The notes beneath the pieces are model-generated. The model was not told the DNA's origin. It saw nothing but the letters and a program-made list of their open reading frames with translations, and ran no database searches. A stretch of 64,000 bases of DNA from Candidatus Latescibacterota bacterium (GTDB lineage Bacteria > Latescibacterota > UBA2968 > UBA8231). The stretch's first letter is position 1, and the number at the start of each line of letters is the position of its first letter. This document shows positions 43,438 through 51,736 of this stretch, piece by piece. The DNA is taken from positions 11,960 through 75,959 of the forward strand of contig JAJDUT010000064.1 of assembly GCA_022826515.1 (NCBI GenBank). Reading direction: 5' to 3'. The position numbers and the translations under genes were made by a program.

Positions 43438-44088
43438 ATGTATTACCGCGTGATAGGGGCTGTCGTCGTCTTGCTAATGGCGGCCGAGATGAGCGTTGCC
43501 CAAGACGATGCTGATTTCTTTGGCGAGGCCACCGGCCAAGGCCCGGTCGGCCACGTCGGCGTCAAGGACGACACCGCAACGCTGGAGTCGCTGACCGAAC
43601 ACGCCGACCGGATCACCGTCGGCCAAGTCGGTACCATGCGCCGAGTGCTTGAAAACCACGTCGTCCATACCCAAGAAGGTCAGCCGATTACCGGCACCTT
43701 CGTCTTTACCTATGTCGATCTGACGCCTACCGAGCACATCGTCGGGGATTCGGTTGGCACGGTAACGGTGCGTGTTTTGGGCGGTTTGCACCCGGACGGC
43801 ACCAAGTTTACTACCTATGCCGACGCGCCTTCGCTGGCGAGCGAAGAGCAGGTATTGGTGTTTCTGGAAGAGACGCCGGAGCGCGGTCCCGACGAGGAGT
43901 TGGTGCATCAGATTGCCTACCACCGGGCGGGCAAGTTCCGCGTTGAGGGGGAGGGCGCGGCAGCGCGTTTAGTGCGCGATCTGCCCAATAGCGCCCTAGA
44001 GATCGATGCCAGCGAAGGCATTGGCGAAGACCCAATTCCCTTGGAGAAGATGAAGGCATTGATCCGCGCTGAACGGGCGGACGATTGA
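43438..44088 (+). CDS. Small secreted protein upstream of the metalloprotease
   Basis: The ATG at 43438 has a perfect AAGGAGG site, so I prefer it to the in-frame codon at 43399. The product has 216 aa with a signal peptide (MYYRVIGAVVVLLMAAEMSVAQ). The mature part is beta-rich: HADRITVGQVGTMRRVLEN, TFVFTYVDLTPTEHIVGD, GTVTVRVLGG and EEQVLVFLEE. This arrangement (exposure segment, V-x-G-x-V strand, GG turn, then a hydrophobic LVFLE strand) seems to me to recur in small secreted proteins of bacteria. I cannot name the family. It lies 44 bp ahead of the matrixin-type protease, so a partner or inhibitor role is possible but unproven. The 283 bp upstream (43155-43437) show no clear promoter or gene. 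Confidence 0.8.
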   Translation: MYYRVIGAVVVLLMAAEMSVAQDDADFFGEATGQGPVGHVGVKDDTATLESLTEHADRITVGQVGTMRRVLENHVVHTQEGQPITGTFVFTYVDLTPTEHIVGDSVGTVTVRVLGGLHPDGTKFTTYADAPSLASEEQVLVFLEETPERGPDEELVHQIAYHRAGKFRVEGEGAAARLVRDLPNSALEIDASEGIGEDPIPLEKMKALIRAERADD

Positions 44089-44132
44089 GCAGCAAGTCTT
44101 TTTCATTTTTACGCTTAACGAGGAGAGAGGAA

Positions 44133-45251
44133 ATGAAACCTATGTTCAAGCTCTTGTGGATCCCACTGGTAAGCCTGTTGGTTGTCGCGGAAGATGGGGA
44201 GGCCGATGATTATGCCATACTTTATCTACGACCTAGCTATAGCGAGGGTTCTTTCACCAACATTAACAGACTGAATACAAATTATAGGGCCGTAGATGGT
44301 GAAGATAAAGGCGATTTGGATAATCCCCCGGACCTCACCAAAAAATGGGTTTTCTGGGATGCCTCCTCCGTTAGTTTCAAAATGGGATTTCCCTCCAGTG
44401 ATTTCAGTTCTTTTGCTCCGATGACGAGTGCTATACGGAGTGCCATCGCCTCTTGGGATAACATTGATGCGAGTGTGCTCAGCATCACGTATAACGGAAT
44501 GGATATATACCTAACCAACGATCCCAACGACGGGGTCAATACCATTTTCTGGTCCAACCACAGTACCATCAGTAATGTTAATGGCTTTACCCTGATTACT
44601 GCCCCAACTAGCGGTGCCGACATCGGCGAATTTTCTGATGTGGACATCGTTCTCAACGACAGGCGACAATGGACGACCACCATGGCTCGCTGTGGGACGG
44701 GTCCCAAGGATGTGCAAGACGTCGTGACCCACGAATTGGGGCATGCTCTCGGTTTGGCCCATTCTACGGGTCGGAATACGATGACTTCCAGTGCTGTCTT
44801 ATGTCAGAACGCCGACTCCACGTACTACAAAACGCTAAAACGACGGAGGCTTACGGACAACGATAAGGACGGTTACCGGTATATTTACGTAGGCTCTAAC
44901 AGCGTTCGCTCTCGGTTTGGTGGAGATAGCCAGAGTTCAAAGATCGTAGCCAGCGATGGCGCAAGGGAGAGTGGTGTTACACAAGCAACCGTTTTCCCCA
45001 ATCCGTTCAATCCAGAAGTCACCATCACCTTCGACTTGACGCATTCGGCGTCCGTATCGGTGCGTATCTACAATGAGCTCGGACAACAGGTGCGGATACT
45101 GGCCACTGAGGGGGTGCGGCCGGCCGGAAGCTACCAATTCGTCTGGGACGGTCGCGATCAAGCCGGGCAGTTCCAAGCGTCGGGCACGTATCTGCTAGTG
45201 CTTTCAGTAGATGGGGACATCGAGACGCACAAGCTGACGCTGCTGCACTAA
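44133..45251 (+). CDS. Matrixin-type (M10-like) zinc metalloprotease with C-terminal sorting-like domain
   Basis: I choose the ATG at 44133 (372 aa), preceded by AGGAGAGAGG and followed by a signal peptide (MKPMFKLLWIPLVSLLVV). The frame extends upstream to 44085 without signal character. The zinc site is HELGHALGLAH at residues 200-210, a full HExxHxxGxxH. It is followed by a Met-turn-like NTMTSS. The N-terminal part (SFKMGFPSSDFSSFAPMTSAIRSAIASWD) fits a matrixin fold. The last about 85 residues are a FlgD-like or type A sorting-like domain (FPNPFNPEVTITFDL, YNELGQQVR, WDGRDQAGQF), nearly identical to the ends of the next three proteins. It is a predicted secreted, surface-retained protease. 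Confidence 0.9.
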   Translation: MKPMFKLLWIPLVSLLVVAEDGEADDYAILYLRPSYSEGSFTNINRLNTNYRAVDGEDKGDLDNPPDLTKKWVFWDASSVSFKMGFPSSDFSSFAPMTSAIRSAIASWDNIDASVLSITYNGMDIYLTNDPNDGVNTIFWSNHSTISNVNGFTLITAPTSGADIGEFSDVDIVLNDRRQWTTTMARCGTGPKDVQDVVTHELGHALGLAHSTGRNTMTSSAVLCQNADSTYYKTLKRRRLTDNDKDGYRYIYVGSNSVRSRFGGDSQSSKIVASDGARESGVTQATVFPNPFNPEVTITFDLTHSASVSVRIYNELGQQVRILATEGVRPAGSYQFVWDGRDQAGQFQASGTYLLVLSVDGDIETHKLTLLH

Positions 45252-45259
45252 AGCGAACT

Positions 45260-46810
45260 ATGCGGACTCTTGGTCTTCTTGCCTTGTTGGGGGTCGTGTC
45301 GCCGTGTGTATCTGTTTGGGGTCTGCCGCCATGTGGTGCGCCGGGCACCATCACTACCGTAACGGCTCCCACCGACGATTATCTCGCCGCCTTTGGCGAC
45401 TATAAGAGCTACGTACCCTTTGGCTTGGCGTTAGACCCGTCGGGGCATCTCTATGTGGCCGACGCCTCACTGATTTACCGCCTTGAAGCCGATGGCACGG
45501 CCACGCTCCTCGTCGGCGTTCCACAGACCCGCAGAGAACGAAGGGACAATGTCTTACTAGACAGCGTCGCGGCACTGAACGCCCGCATTGCGCCGGGGGC
45601 GATGGCCTTTGACCAACAAGGTCGGCTCTACTTTGTTGATCACGTCAACTGGGCGTGGTCCGACGGGGGAAAACGGAGCCTGTCCCGCGTCGCACGTTTG
45701 GAGGCGAACGGGTTGGTGGTCACATTTGCGGGCACCGGCGAATATGGCTCTAGCGGCGATGGCAGACCGGCCACCGAGGCGCAGTTGGGCTATATCGGTT
45801 CATTGGTTTTCGATCGGGAAGGCAATCTGCTGATTGCCGGTACGGGAGGTATCCGGCGCATTGATAGGCAAGGGATGATCTCTACGCTGGTAGAAGCAGA
45901 CCAAGTAACGGCACTGGTCATGGATGAGCAAGGGAGGCTGTATTTTACGCTAAGCAATCAGGTCTTCCGCCGATCGGCCGAGGGCGTCATCGACATCGTG
46001 GCCGGCTCGGGGGCAGACCCGAATAGCCTCGTGGTGAAAGGCAACCGGTATTACTTTGGAACTGAAGGACGACCGGCGACCGAAGCCCCCTTCCACTTTC
46101 CAACGGACCTAGCAATCGACGAACAGGGGGCACTGTATATTGCCAATTTTAATTTCCACCGTATTCATCGGGTCCGGCTAGACGGCATTATCGAAACCAT
46201 CGCTGGCAACGGACTGGATTACGGTTCTTCCCGAGGCTGTGCGGCTGTTGAAAAACAGGTGGCCGTTGGAAAGCAGTTGTCGGGGTATCGCTGCCGCGAT
46301 CATATCGGCGATGGTGGTCCGGCACTGGAGGCCCCAATTTGGTGGCCTTTTCGCCTGCTGTTGACGCCCCAAGGCGATCTTCTAGTCGTGATGCTGGAGT
46401 CTTTTAGGAGCATTTATTGGAGCGGGGAGGAGTTTTCGCAGTTGCGCCGGATCTGTCGAGTCAGCGAGTGGATGATGCCCACAGCAGCCACGGTCGTCGA
46501 GGAGCAGGAGTCGGCAACCCTTGCTGAAGAAGCGTTGTCCGCCTTGCGCCTATATCCCAATCCGTTCAACGCCGCTGTCACCCTCACTTTCGACTTGACG
46601 CATTCGGCGTCCGTATCGGTGCGTATCTACAATGAACTAGGGCAGCAGGTACGGGTGCTGGCTACCGAGGGGGTGCGTCCGGCCGGAAGCTACCAATTCG
46701 TCTGGGACGGCCGCGACCAAGCCGGGCAGTTCCAAGCGTCAGGCACGTATCTGCTGGTGCTTTCGGTTGATGGGGCTGTCGAGACGCACAAGTTAACCCT
46801 GTTGCACTGA
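45260..46810 (+). CDS. Secreted NHL-repeat protein with C-terminal sorting-like domain, paralogue 1
   Basis: The product has 516 aa with a signal peptide ending near SVWG, then LPPCGAPGTITTVTAP. NHL-type repeats predict a beta-propeller: GLALDPSGHLYVAD, GSSGDGRPATEAQLGYIGSLVFDREGNLLIAG, DLAIDEQGALYIANFNFHRIHRV and IETIAGNGLDYG. A cysteine-bearing insert (RGCAAVEK through YRCRDHIGDGG) lies near residue 340. The C-terminus (YPNPFNAAVTLTFDL, NELGQQVRVLATEG, WDGRDQAGQF) is the shared sorting-like module. It is shorter than the next two paralogues because it lacks an insertion after YLAAF. It starts 8 bp after the protease gene, so the group is probably one operon. Confidence 0.88.
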   Translation: MRTLGLLALLGVVSPCVSVWGLPPCGAPGTITTVTAPTDDYLAAFGDYKSYVPFGLALDPSGHLYVADASLIYRLEADGTATLLVGVPQTRRERRDNVLLDSVAALNARIAPGAMAFDQQGRLYFVDHVNWAWSDGGKRSLSRVARLEANGLVVTFAGTGEYGSSGDGRPATEAQLGYIGSLVFDREGNLLIAGTGGIRRIDRQGMISTLVEADQVTALVMDEQGRLYFTLSNQVFRRSAEGVIDIVAGSGADPNSLVVKGNRYYFGTEGRPATEAPFHFPTDLAIDEQGALYIANFNFHRIHRVRLDGIIETIAGNGLDYGSSRGCAAVEKQVAVGKQLSGYRCRDHIGDGGPALEAPIWWPFRLLLTPQGDLLVVMLESFRSIYWSGEEFSQLRRICRVSEWMMPTAATVVEEQESATLAEEALSALRLYPNPFNAAVTLTFDLTHSASVSVRIYNELGQQVRVLATEGVRPAGSYQFVWDGRDQAGQFQASGTYLLVLSVDGAVETHKLTLLH

Positions 46811-46821
46811 GGAAGAAGGTC

Positions 46822-48480
46822 ATGCTCAGGCATCGGTGTGGCGTTCTCCTCGCCTTGTTGGGGGTCGTGTCTCTGCGTGGATCTGTTTGGGGTCTGCCGC
46901 CTTGTGGGGCGCCGGGCACCATCACCACCGTGACCGCCCCTGATGGCGACTACTTAGCCGCTTTCAGCGATTATACGATCTACCCGCCGGAGCACCTAAG
47001 CGTAGGTGGCGGAGTGGACTTGGTCGCCGCGCCAGAGTACCACAGCTACTATCCGCAGGAGTTAGCTGTAGGCCCCCAAGGACGCATCTACATAGCCGAC
47101 CAAACCATCATCTACCGGCTTGAATCTGGCGGCACGGCCACCCGCATCGTCGGCGTACCCCAGTATTCCTTCCTAACAGGCGAAAGCGACGAGGAAACTT
47201 GGCGTTCTCCTATGTTGCAGCGTTTCAATGTCTTGGAAGACACCGTCGCGGCGTTAGAGGCTCGTATTGGACCGGGGGCGATGGCCTTTGACCGACAAGG
47301 TCGGCTCTACTTTGTCGATTATGTCGATTCGGTGTGGTCCGGCGGCGAGCGGAACAAAATCCGCATAGCCCGTTTAGAGGCGGACGGATTGGTAGTCACC
47401 TTTGCCGGCACCGGCGAAATCGGGTCCAGCGGCGATGGTGGACCGGCCAGAGAGGCACAATTTGGCATCATCAATTCGCTGGTTTTTGATCGGGAAGGGA
47501 ATCTGCTAGTCGCCGGTAGGGGAGGCATCCGGCGTATTGATGGTCAAGGGGTCGTCTCTACGCTGCTGGAAGCAGATTCAGTACGGGAACTTATCATGGA
47601 TGGCCAAGGGTTACTGTATTTTTCGCTGGGCCATCAGGTCTTTCGCCGTTCCGCCGATGGCGAGACTGAACCCATCACCGGGTCGGGAATGGATCCGGAT
47701 AGCGTCGTTGGCAAGGAGTTCGAGGACGGAGGGCGTTACTATTACAACTTGCCAGCCACTCAAGCATCCTTAGATACACCAGCGGGCCTAGCTATCGACG
47801 AAGAGGGTTCTCTGTATATTGCCGATTACTATTCAAATCGCATTCATCGGGTTCGGCCAAATGGCATTATCGAAACCGTCGCCGGCAACGGATTAGATTT
47901 CCGTTATTTACAAGGCTGTGTAGCCGGAAAGCGCGTAGCGGCTGGAAAGCGTTTATCGGAGCATCGCTGTCAAGACCATATAGGCGATGAGGGGCCGGCA
48001 TTGAAGGCTACTATCTGGCGGCCTTGGTCCATGCTCTTTACTCAAGAGGGAGATCTCTTAGTCGCTACGTTGCATGGGGGCTATACGTGGACCGGGGGGG
48101 CGTTTTCACAGCTACGCCGCATCTGTCGAGTCAGCGAGTGGATGGCGTCTCCAGCAGCCACGGTCGTCAAGGAGCAGGCGGCGGCAACCCTTGCCGAAGA
48201 AGCGTTATCTACCTTGCGCCTGTATCCCAATCCGTTCAACGCCGCTGTTACCATCACCTTTGAGTTGAAACACTCGGCGTCCGTATCGGTTCGTATCTAC
48301 AATGAGCTCGGGCAACAGGTGCGAGTGCTGGCTGCCGAAGGGGTGCGTCCGGCCGGTAGTTACCAATTCGTCTGGGATGGCCGCGACCAAGCCGGGCAGT
48401 TCCAAGCGTCAGGCACCTATCTTTTGGTGCTTGCGGTTGATAGGGCTGTCGAGACGCATAAGCTGACGCTGTTGCACTGA
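46822..48480 (+). CDS. Secreted NHL-repeat protein with C-terminal sorting-like domain, paralogue 2
   Basis: The product has 552 aa with a signal peptide ending near SVWG. Compared with paralogue 1 it has an extra segment near residue 45 (YTIYPPEHLSVGGGVDLVAAPEYHS) and a second acidic insert near residue 120. The NHL repeats include ELAVGPQGRIYIAD, GSSGDGGPAREAQFGIINSLVFDREGNLLVAG, GLAIDEEGSLYIADYYSNRIHRV and ETVAGNGLDF. The C-terminal module is YPNPFNAAVTITFEL through WDGRDQAGQF. A GGAAGAAGG site precedes the ATG. The ligand is unknown. It probably arose by tandem duplication, and the insert regions differ most between copies. Confidence 0.88.
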   Translation: MLRHRCGVLLALLGVVSLRGSVWGLPPCGAPGTITTVTAPDGDYLAAFSDYTIYPPEHLSVGGGVDLVAAPEYHSYYPQELAVGPQGRIYIADQTIIYRLESGGTATRIVGVPQYSFLTGESDEETWRSPMLQRFNVLEDTVAALEARIGPGAMAFDRQGRLYFVDYVDSVWSGGERNKIRIARLEADGLVVTFAGTGEIGSSGDGGPAREAQFGIINSLVFDREGNLLVAGRGGIRRIDGQGVVSTLLEADSVRELIMDGQGLLYFSLGHQVFRRSADGETEPITGSGMDPDSVVGKEFEDGGRYYYNLPATQASLDTPAGLAIDEEGSLYIADYYSNRIHRVRPNGIIETVAGNGLDFRYLQGCVAGKRVAAGKRLSEHRCQDHIGDEGPALKATIWRPWSMLFTQEGDLLVATLHGGYTWTGGAFSQLRRICRVSEWMASPAATVVKEQAAATLAEEALSTLRLYPNPFNAAVTITFELKHSASVSVRIYNELGQQVRVLAAEGVRPAGSYQFVWDGRDQAGQFQASGTYLLVLAVDRAVETHKLTLLH

Positions 48481-48489
48481 GGGAAGGAC

Positions 48490-50148
48490 ATGCTCAGGCA
48501 TCGGTGTAGTGTTCTTCTCGCCGTTTTGGTTTTAGGGATGGTGTATCCGGGGTCTCCTCTGTGGGCGCTGCCACAGTGTGGGTCCCCGGGCACCATCACC
48601 ACGGTGACGGCCCCTGACGGCGATTACCTCGCCGCCTTCAGCGGCTATACGATCTACCCACCGATAGAGTACGAAACCGTACAGGGCCTTATCGACTTGG
48701 TCGCCGCGCCAGAGTACCGCAGTTATTATCCGCAAGCGTTAGCCGTAGGCCCTCAAGGGCGCATCTACGTAGCCGACCAGACGATCATCTACCGGCTTGA
48801 ATCCGACGGCACCGCCACCCGCATCGTCGGCGTACCGCAATATCACATCGCGTACCGCGAGGACGACTATGACTACGACCAAAATCCTCTCGGATACGAT
48901 GAAATACATACTGCTATGCCCCCTCTGTTGCAGCGTTTCAATGTCTTGGCGGACACCGTCGCAGCACTAGACGCCCGCATTGCGCCGGGAGCGATGGCCT
49001 TTGACCGGCACGGTCGGCTCTACTTTGTCGATTATGTCAACCAAAATCGGACCGAAAAAAGATTGCCCACGCTGTCGCGCATCGCACGGTTGGAAGCAGA
49101 CGGGCAGGTGGTCACCTTTGCCGGCCCATTTGAAGAGACCATCATCAATTCGCTGGTGTTCGATCAGGAGGATCATCTGCTATTTTCGGGCAATAAGGGC
49201 ATTCGACGCATTGACACGCAAAGGAAAATCACCACGCTAGTGGAAGTGCCTTGGGTAGGATCGTTGCGAGTCGATGGCCAAGGGAGGCTGTATTTTGGGA
49301 CGCGGACTCAGGTCTTCCGCCGCCACGCCGATGGCGAAATCGAACACTTAGCCGGGTCGGGGGCAGCCCCCGACCAGATTGTCGGCGAGGAATTTGAGGG
49401 CAAATGGCGTCGATACTTTGGTGCCGAGGGAAGGCCGGCGACCGAAGCCCTTTTAGACTTCCCAGCGAGCATCGCTATTGACCCACAGGGCAGCTTGTAT
49501 ATCGCCAATTACTATTTCAACCGCATTCATCGCGTCCGATCCGATGGCATCCTCGAAACCATTGCCGGCAACGGAGTGGATGCTAGTTTTTCCCTAGGCT
49601 GTAATAGCGATCCAGCGGGGTGGACAGAACGCTGCCGCGACCATATCGGCGATGGGGGTTCGGCGTTGGCGGCTCCGATCTGGCATCCTTCTCAGTTGCT
49701 ATTGACGCCGGAGGGCGATCTGTTAGTGGCGATGTCGGTGGCGAACATTATGTGGTGGACTGGTGGAGTATTTTCCCATTTGCGCCGCATCTGCCGGGGC
49801 AGCGAGTGGATGGTGTCTCCAGCATCCACGGTCGTCGAGGAGCAGGCGTCGGCAACCCTTGCTGAAGAAGCGTTGTCCGCCTTGCGCCTATATCCCAATC
49901 CGTTCAACGCCGCTGTTACCATCACCTTCGAGTTGACGCATTCGGCGTCCGTATCGGTTCGTATCTACAATGAACTAGGGCAGCAGGTGCGAGTGCTGGC
50001 CACTGAGGGGATGCGTCCGGCCGGAAGCTACCAATTCGTCTGGGACGGCCGCGACCAAGCCGGGCAGTTCCAAGCGTCGGGCACCTATCTTTTGGTGCTT
50101 GCGGTTGATGGGGCTGTCGAGACACACAAGCTGACGCTATTGCACTAA
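48490..50148 (+). CDS. Secreted NHL-repeat protein with C-terminal sorting-like domain, paralogue 3
   Basis: The product has 552 aa. The signal peptide runs to about PLWA and is followed by LPQCGSPGTITTVTAP. It shares the long form of paralogue 2 but has a distinct acidic, tyrosine-rich insert near residue 120 (YREDDYDYDQNPLGYDE). NHL repeats include ALAVGPQGRIYVAD, SIAIDPQGSLYIANYYFNRIHRV and ETIAGNGVDASF. The sorting-like end is nearly identical to those of the protease and the other two NHL proteins. One repeat is shortened, with GPFEETIINSLVFDQEDH replacing the longer GDGGPA-type linker. It is the last gene of the run. Confidence 0.88.
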   Translation: MLRHRCSVLLAVLVLGMVYPGSPLWALPQCGSPGTITTVTAPDGDYLAAFSGYTIYPPIEYETVQGLIDLVAAPEYRSYYPQALAVGPQGRIYVADQTIIYRLESDGTATRIVGVPQYHIAYREDDYDYDQNPLGYDEIHTAMPPLLQRFNVLADTVAALDARIAPGAMAFDRHGRLYFVDYVNQNRTEKRLPTLSRIARLEADGQVVTFAGPFEETIINSLVFDQEDHLLFSGNKGIRRIDTQRKITTLVEVPWVGSLRVDGQGRLYFGTRTQVFRRHADGEIEHLAGSGAAPDQIVGEEFEGKWRRYFGAEGRPATEALLDFPASIAIDPQGSLYIANYYFNRIHRVRSDGILETIAGNGVDASFSLGCNSDPAGWTERCRDHIGDGGSALAAPIWHPSQLLLTPEGDLLVAMSVANIMWWTGGVFSHLRRICRGSEWMVSPASTVVEEQASATLAEEALSALRLYPNPFNAAVTITFELTHSASVSVRIYNELGQQVRVLATEGMRPAGSYQFVWDGRDQAGQFQASGTYLLVLAVDGAVETHKLTLLH

Positions 50149-50232
50149 CGCATCACCGCCGGCGCTCCCAACGACGTGCGGCCTTCAGCTAAACAGCAGC
50201 GGCTTCTTTCGGCACTGGCTGGAGGACCGCCC

Positions 50233-50384
50233 CTGAGAAGCTGTCTGAAAACTAGGTTTTCGATCTCTGCGTTGACTCCAAACCGCTGGGATCGAGGGCG
50301 TCTCGCCCTCGAAAAACGCCGGACGTCCAAGTCGCTTGACCGCCTCACAAGCAGCCCGACAGGGGTTTTCAGACGGCTTCTGAG
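50233..50384. repeat. 152-bp element with 20-bp terminal inverted repeats and an internal hairpin (MITE-like)
   Basis: The left end (50233-50252) and the reverse complement of the right end (50365-50384) agree at 18 of 20 positions, sharing the core GTCTGAAAAC. Inside, TCGAGGGCG (50292-50300) and CGCCCTCGA (50304-50312) form a perfect 9-bp stem with a 3-nt loop. There is no open frame. No clear target-site duplication was found. It fills most of the 307-bp gap between the NHL and CreD-like genes. Confidence 0.6.
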
Positions 50385-50455
50385 GCGATTACTTTATCTG
50401 TACGTGGAACTTTAGCTATCGGCGAGACGTTCAAACGCAGTTGAAGGAGGGCTTC

Positions 50456-51697
50456 ATGCTGTACCGCATTGCCGCTATCGGCTTCATTTTTGCCTGCACG
50501 AGTGTCGCCTGGATCATCTTGGCAGAGGTCGTCTCGCATCGCACCCACCAGCAAGACACCAAGCTCAAAGCCGCGGTGGGCCAATTGTGGGGCACTTCCC
50601 AATCCCAACGCGCCCCACTCCTGTACTGGACCACCGAGGAAACCGTCGTCACCCAGACTCCCGACGGCCAAGAGACAGAACACACCAAGGAACGGCGGCA
50701 TCTCCTGCCCTTAGAAGCCAGCCGCCTACAAGTCGATCTACACCTCGAACACCGCCGCAAGGGGCTGCTGTGGTACTCCACCTACCAAGTGGAACTGGAC
50801 GCCGCCTATACTGCGACCAACGAGACCGACCGCCCCCTCGACCTGACGTTCGATCTGGCCTTACCTACTTCCCAAGCTGTGTACGATGATTTCGCCCTGT
50901 CCCTCGACGACCAACCCATCGCCCCGCTGCCGCTGGCGGAAGGGCACTTGCAACAACCGTTGCAGTTAGCACCGGGACAGAGCCGCCAGATCAGTCTTTC
51001 CTATCAATCGCAGGGTTTAGAAGAATGGTGGTACCGCTTCGGAGACCACGTCGAACAGGTCTCCGATTTCGAGTTGGTCATGCAGACTGATTTCGACGCC
51101 ATCGACTTTCCGCGCGAAAGCCTAGCACCCACTCAAAAGGAGCGCACCGCCGATGGCTGGCGTCTCACTTGGCAGTACGACCGCTTGCTCACTGGAGCCT
51201 CCCTCGGCATGGTCATGCCTGCCCGCCTCAATCCAGGCCCCTGGGTACAAGACGTGACCCAAGCCGCGCCCATGTCCCTCTTTCTCTTTTTCTTTGTCCT
51301 CTTCGTCTTTGCCGCGGTCAAAGGCATCGACATCCATCCGATGAATTACTTCTTCATCGGCGCGGCCTTTTTCAGCTTTCACTTGCTGTTGGCTTACCTA
51401 GCGGACCACTTGCTTATCCACTACGCCTTTTTTGTGGCCGCGGCCGTGTCCGTTTTCTTGGTCATCTCCTACATGCGGCTGGTGGTTGGTCTGCGGCTGG
51501 CCTTGGTGGAGGTGGGCTTGGCTCAGTTCATCTACTTGGTACTCTTCTCCTACACCTTCTTCTTCGTCGGCTATACCGGCTTGGCCATTACCATCCTGTG
51601 CATCGCCACGCTCTTCGCCGCTATGCAGCTTACCGGTCGGATGGACTGGTCAGACGTGTTTGCTCGACCGCCAGCTACTCCGCAAAAATCTGAGTAA
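50456..51697 (+). CDS. CreD-like inner-membrane protein
   Basis: The ATG at 50456 lies just after GAAGGAGGGC, so I prefer it to the TTG at 50441. The product has 413 aa. One N-terminal membrane helix (LYRIAAIGFIFACTSVAWIIL) is followed by a periplasmic beta domain of about 230 residues. Six or so C-terminal membrane helices follow (LFLFFFVLFVFAAV, YFFIGAAFFSFHLLLAYLADHLLIHYAFF). The end FLFSYTFFFVGYTGL and AAMQLTGRMDW corresponds to the CreD (PF06123) pattern that ends in a TR-x-x-DW motif. CreD proteins are linked to envelope stress and beta-lactam response in some bacteria. No CreBC-like sensor pair is nearby, so the regulation here is unknown. Confidence 0.75.
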   Translation: MLYRIAAIGFIFACTSVAWIILAEVVSHRTHQQDTKLKAAVGQLWGTSQSQRAPLLYWTTEETVVTQTPDGQETEHTKERRHLLPLEASRLQVDLHLEHRRKGLLWYSTYQVELDAAYTATNETDRPLDLTFDLALPTSQAVYDDFALSLDDQPIAPLPLAEGHLQQPLQLAPGQSRQISLSYQSQGLEEWWYRFGDHVEQVSDFELVMQTDFDAIDFPRESLAPTQKERTADGWRLTWQYDRLLTGASLGMVMPARLNPGPWVQDVTQAAPMSLFLFFFVLFVFAAVKGIDIHPMNYFFIGAAFFSFHLLLAYLADHLLIHYAFFVAAAVSVFLVISYMRLVVGLRLALVEVGLAQFIYLVLFSYTFFFVGYTGLAITILCIATLFAAMQLTGRMDWSDVFARPPATPQKSE

Positions 51698-51736
51698 CGC
51701 TTGCTGCCTCAGCATGGATGCAAGCATATTTACGCT

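Larger units (their letters stand above)
45001..50148 (+). repeat. Four dispersed copies of a roughly 250-bp module coding a C-terminal sorting-like domain
   Basis: Copies lie at 45001-45251, 46555-46810, 48225-48480 and 49893-50148, each ending at the stop codon of its gene. The DNA is nearly identical, including CCGGCCGGAAGCTACCAATT in three copies and GGGCAGTTCCAAGCGTC in all four. The first copy belongs to a protease otherwise unrelated to the NHL proteins. This suggests recent copying or gene conversion of the module alone. Confidence 0.85.

Noticed and set aside
44085..44132. Upstream in-frame start of the metalloprotease overlapping the previous gene
   Set aside because: The ATG at 44133 has a strong ribosome-binding site and begins the signal peptide.
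50292..50312. Perfect 9-bp hairpin as a terminator of the NHL operon
   Set aside because: It has no T-run after the stem in the plus direction and lies inside the inverted-repeat element.
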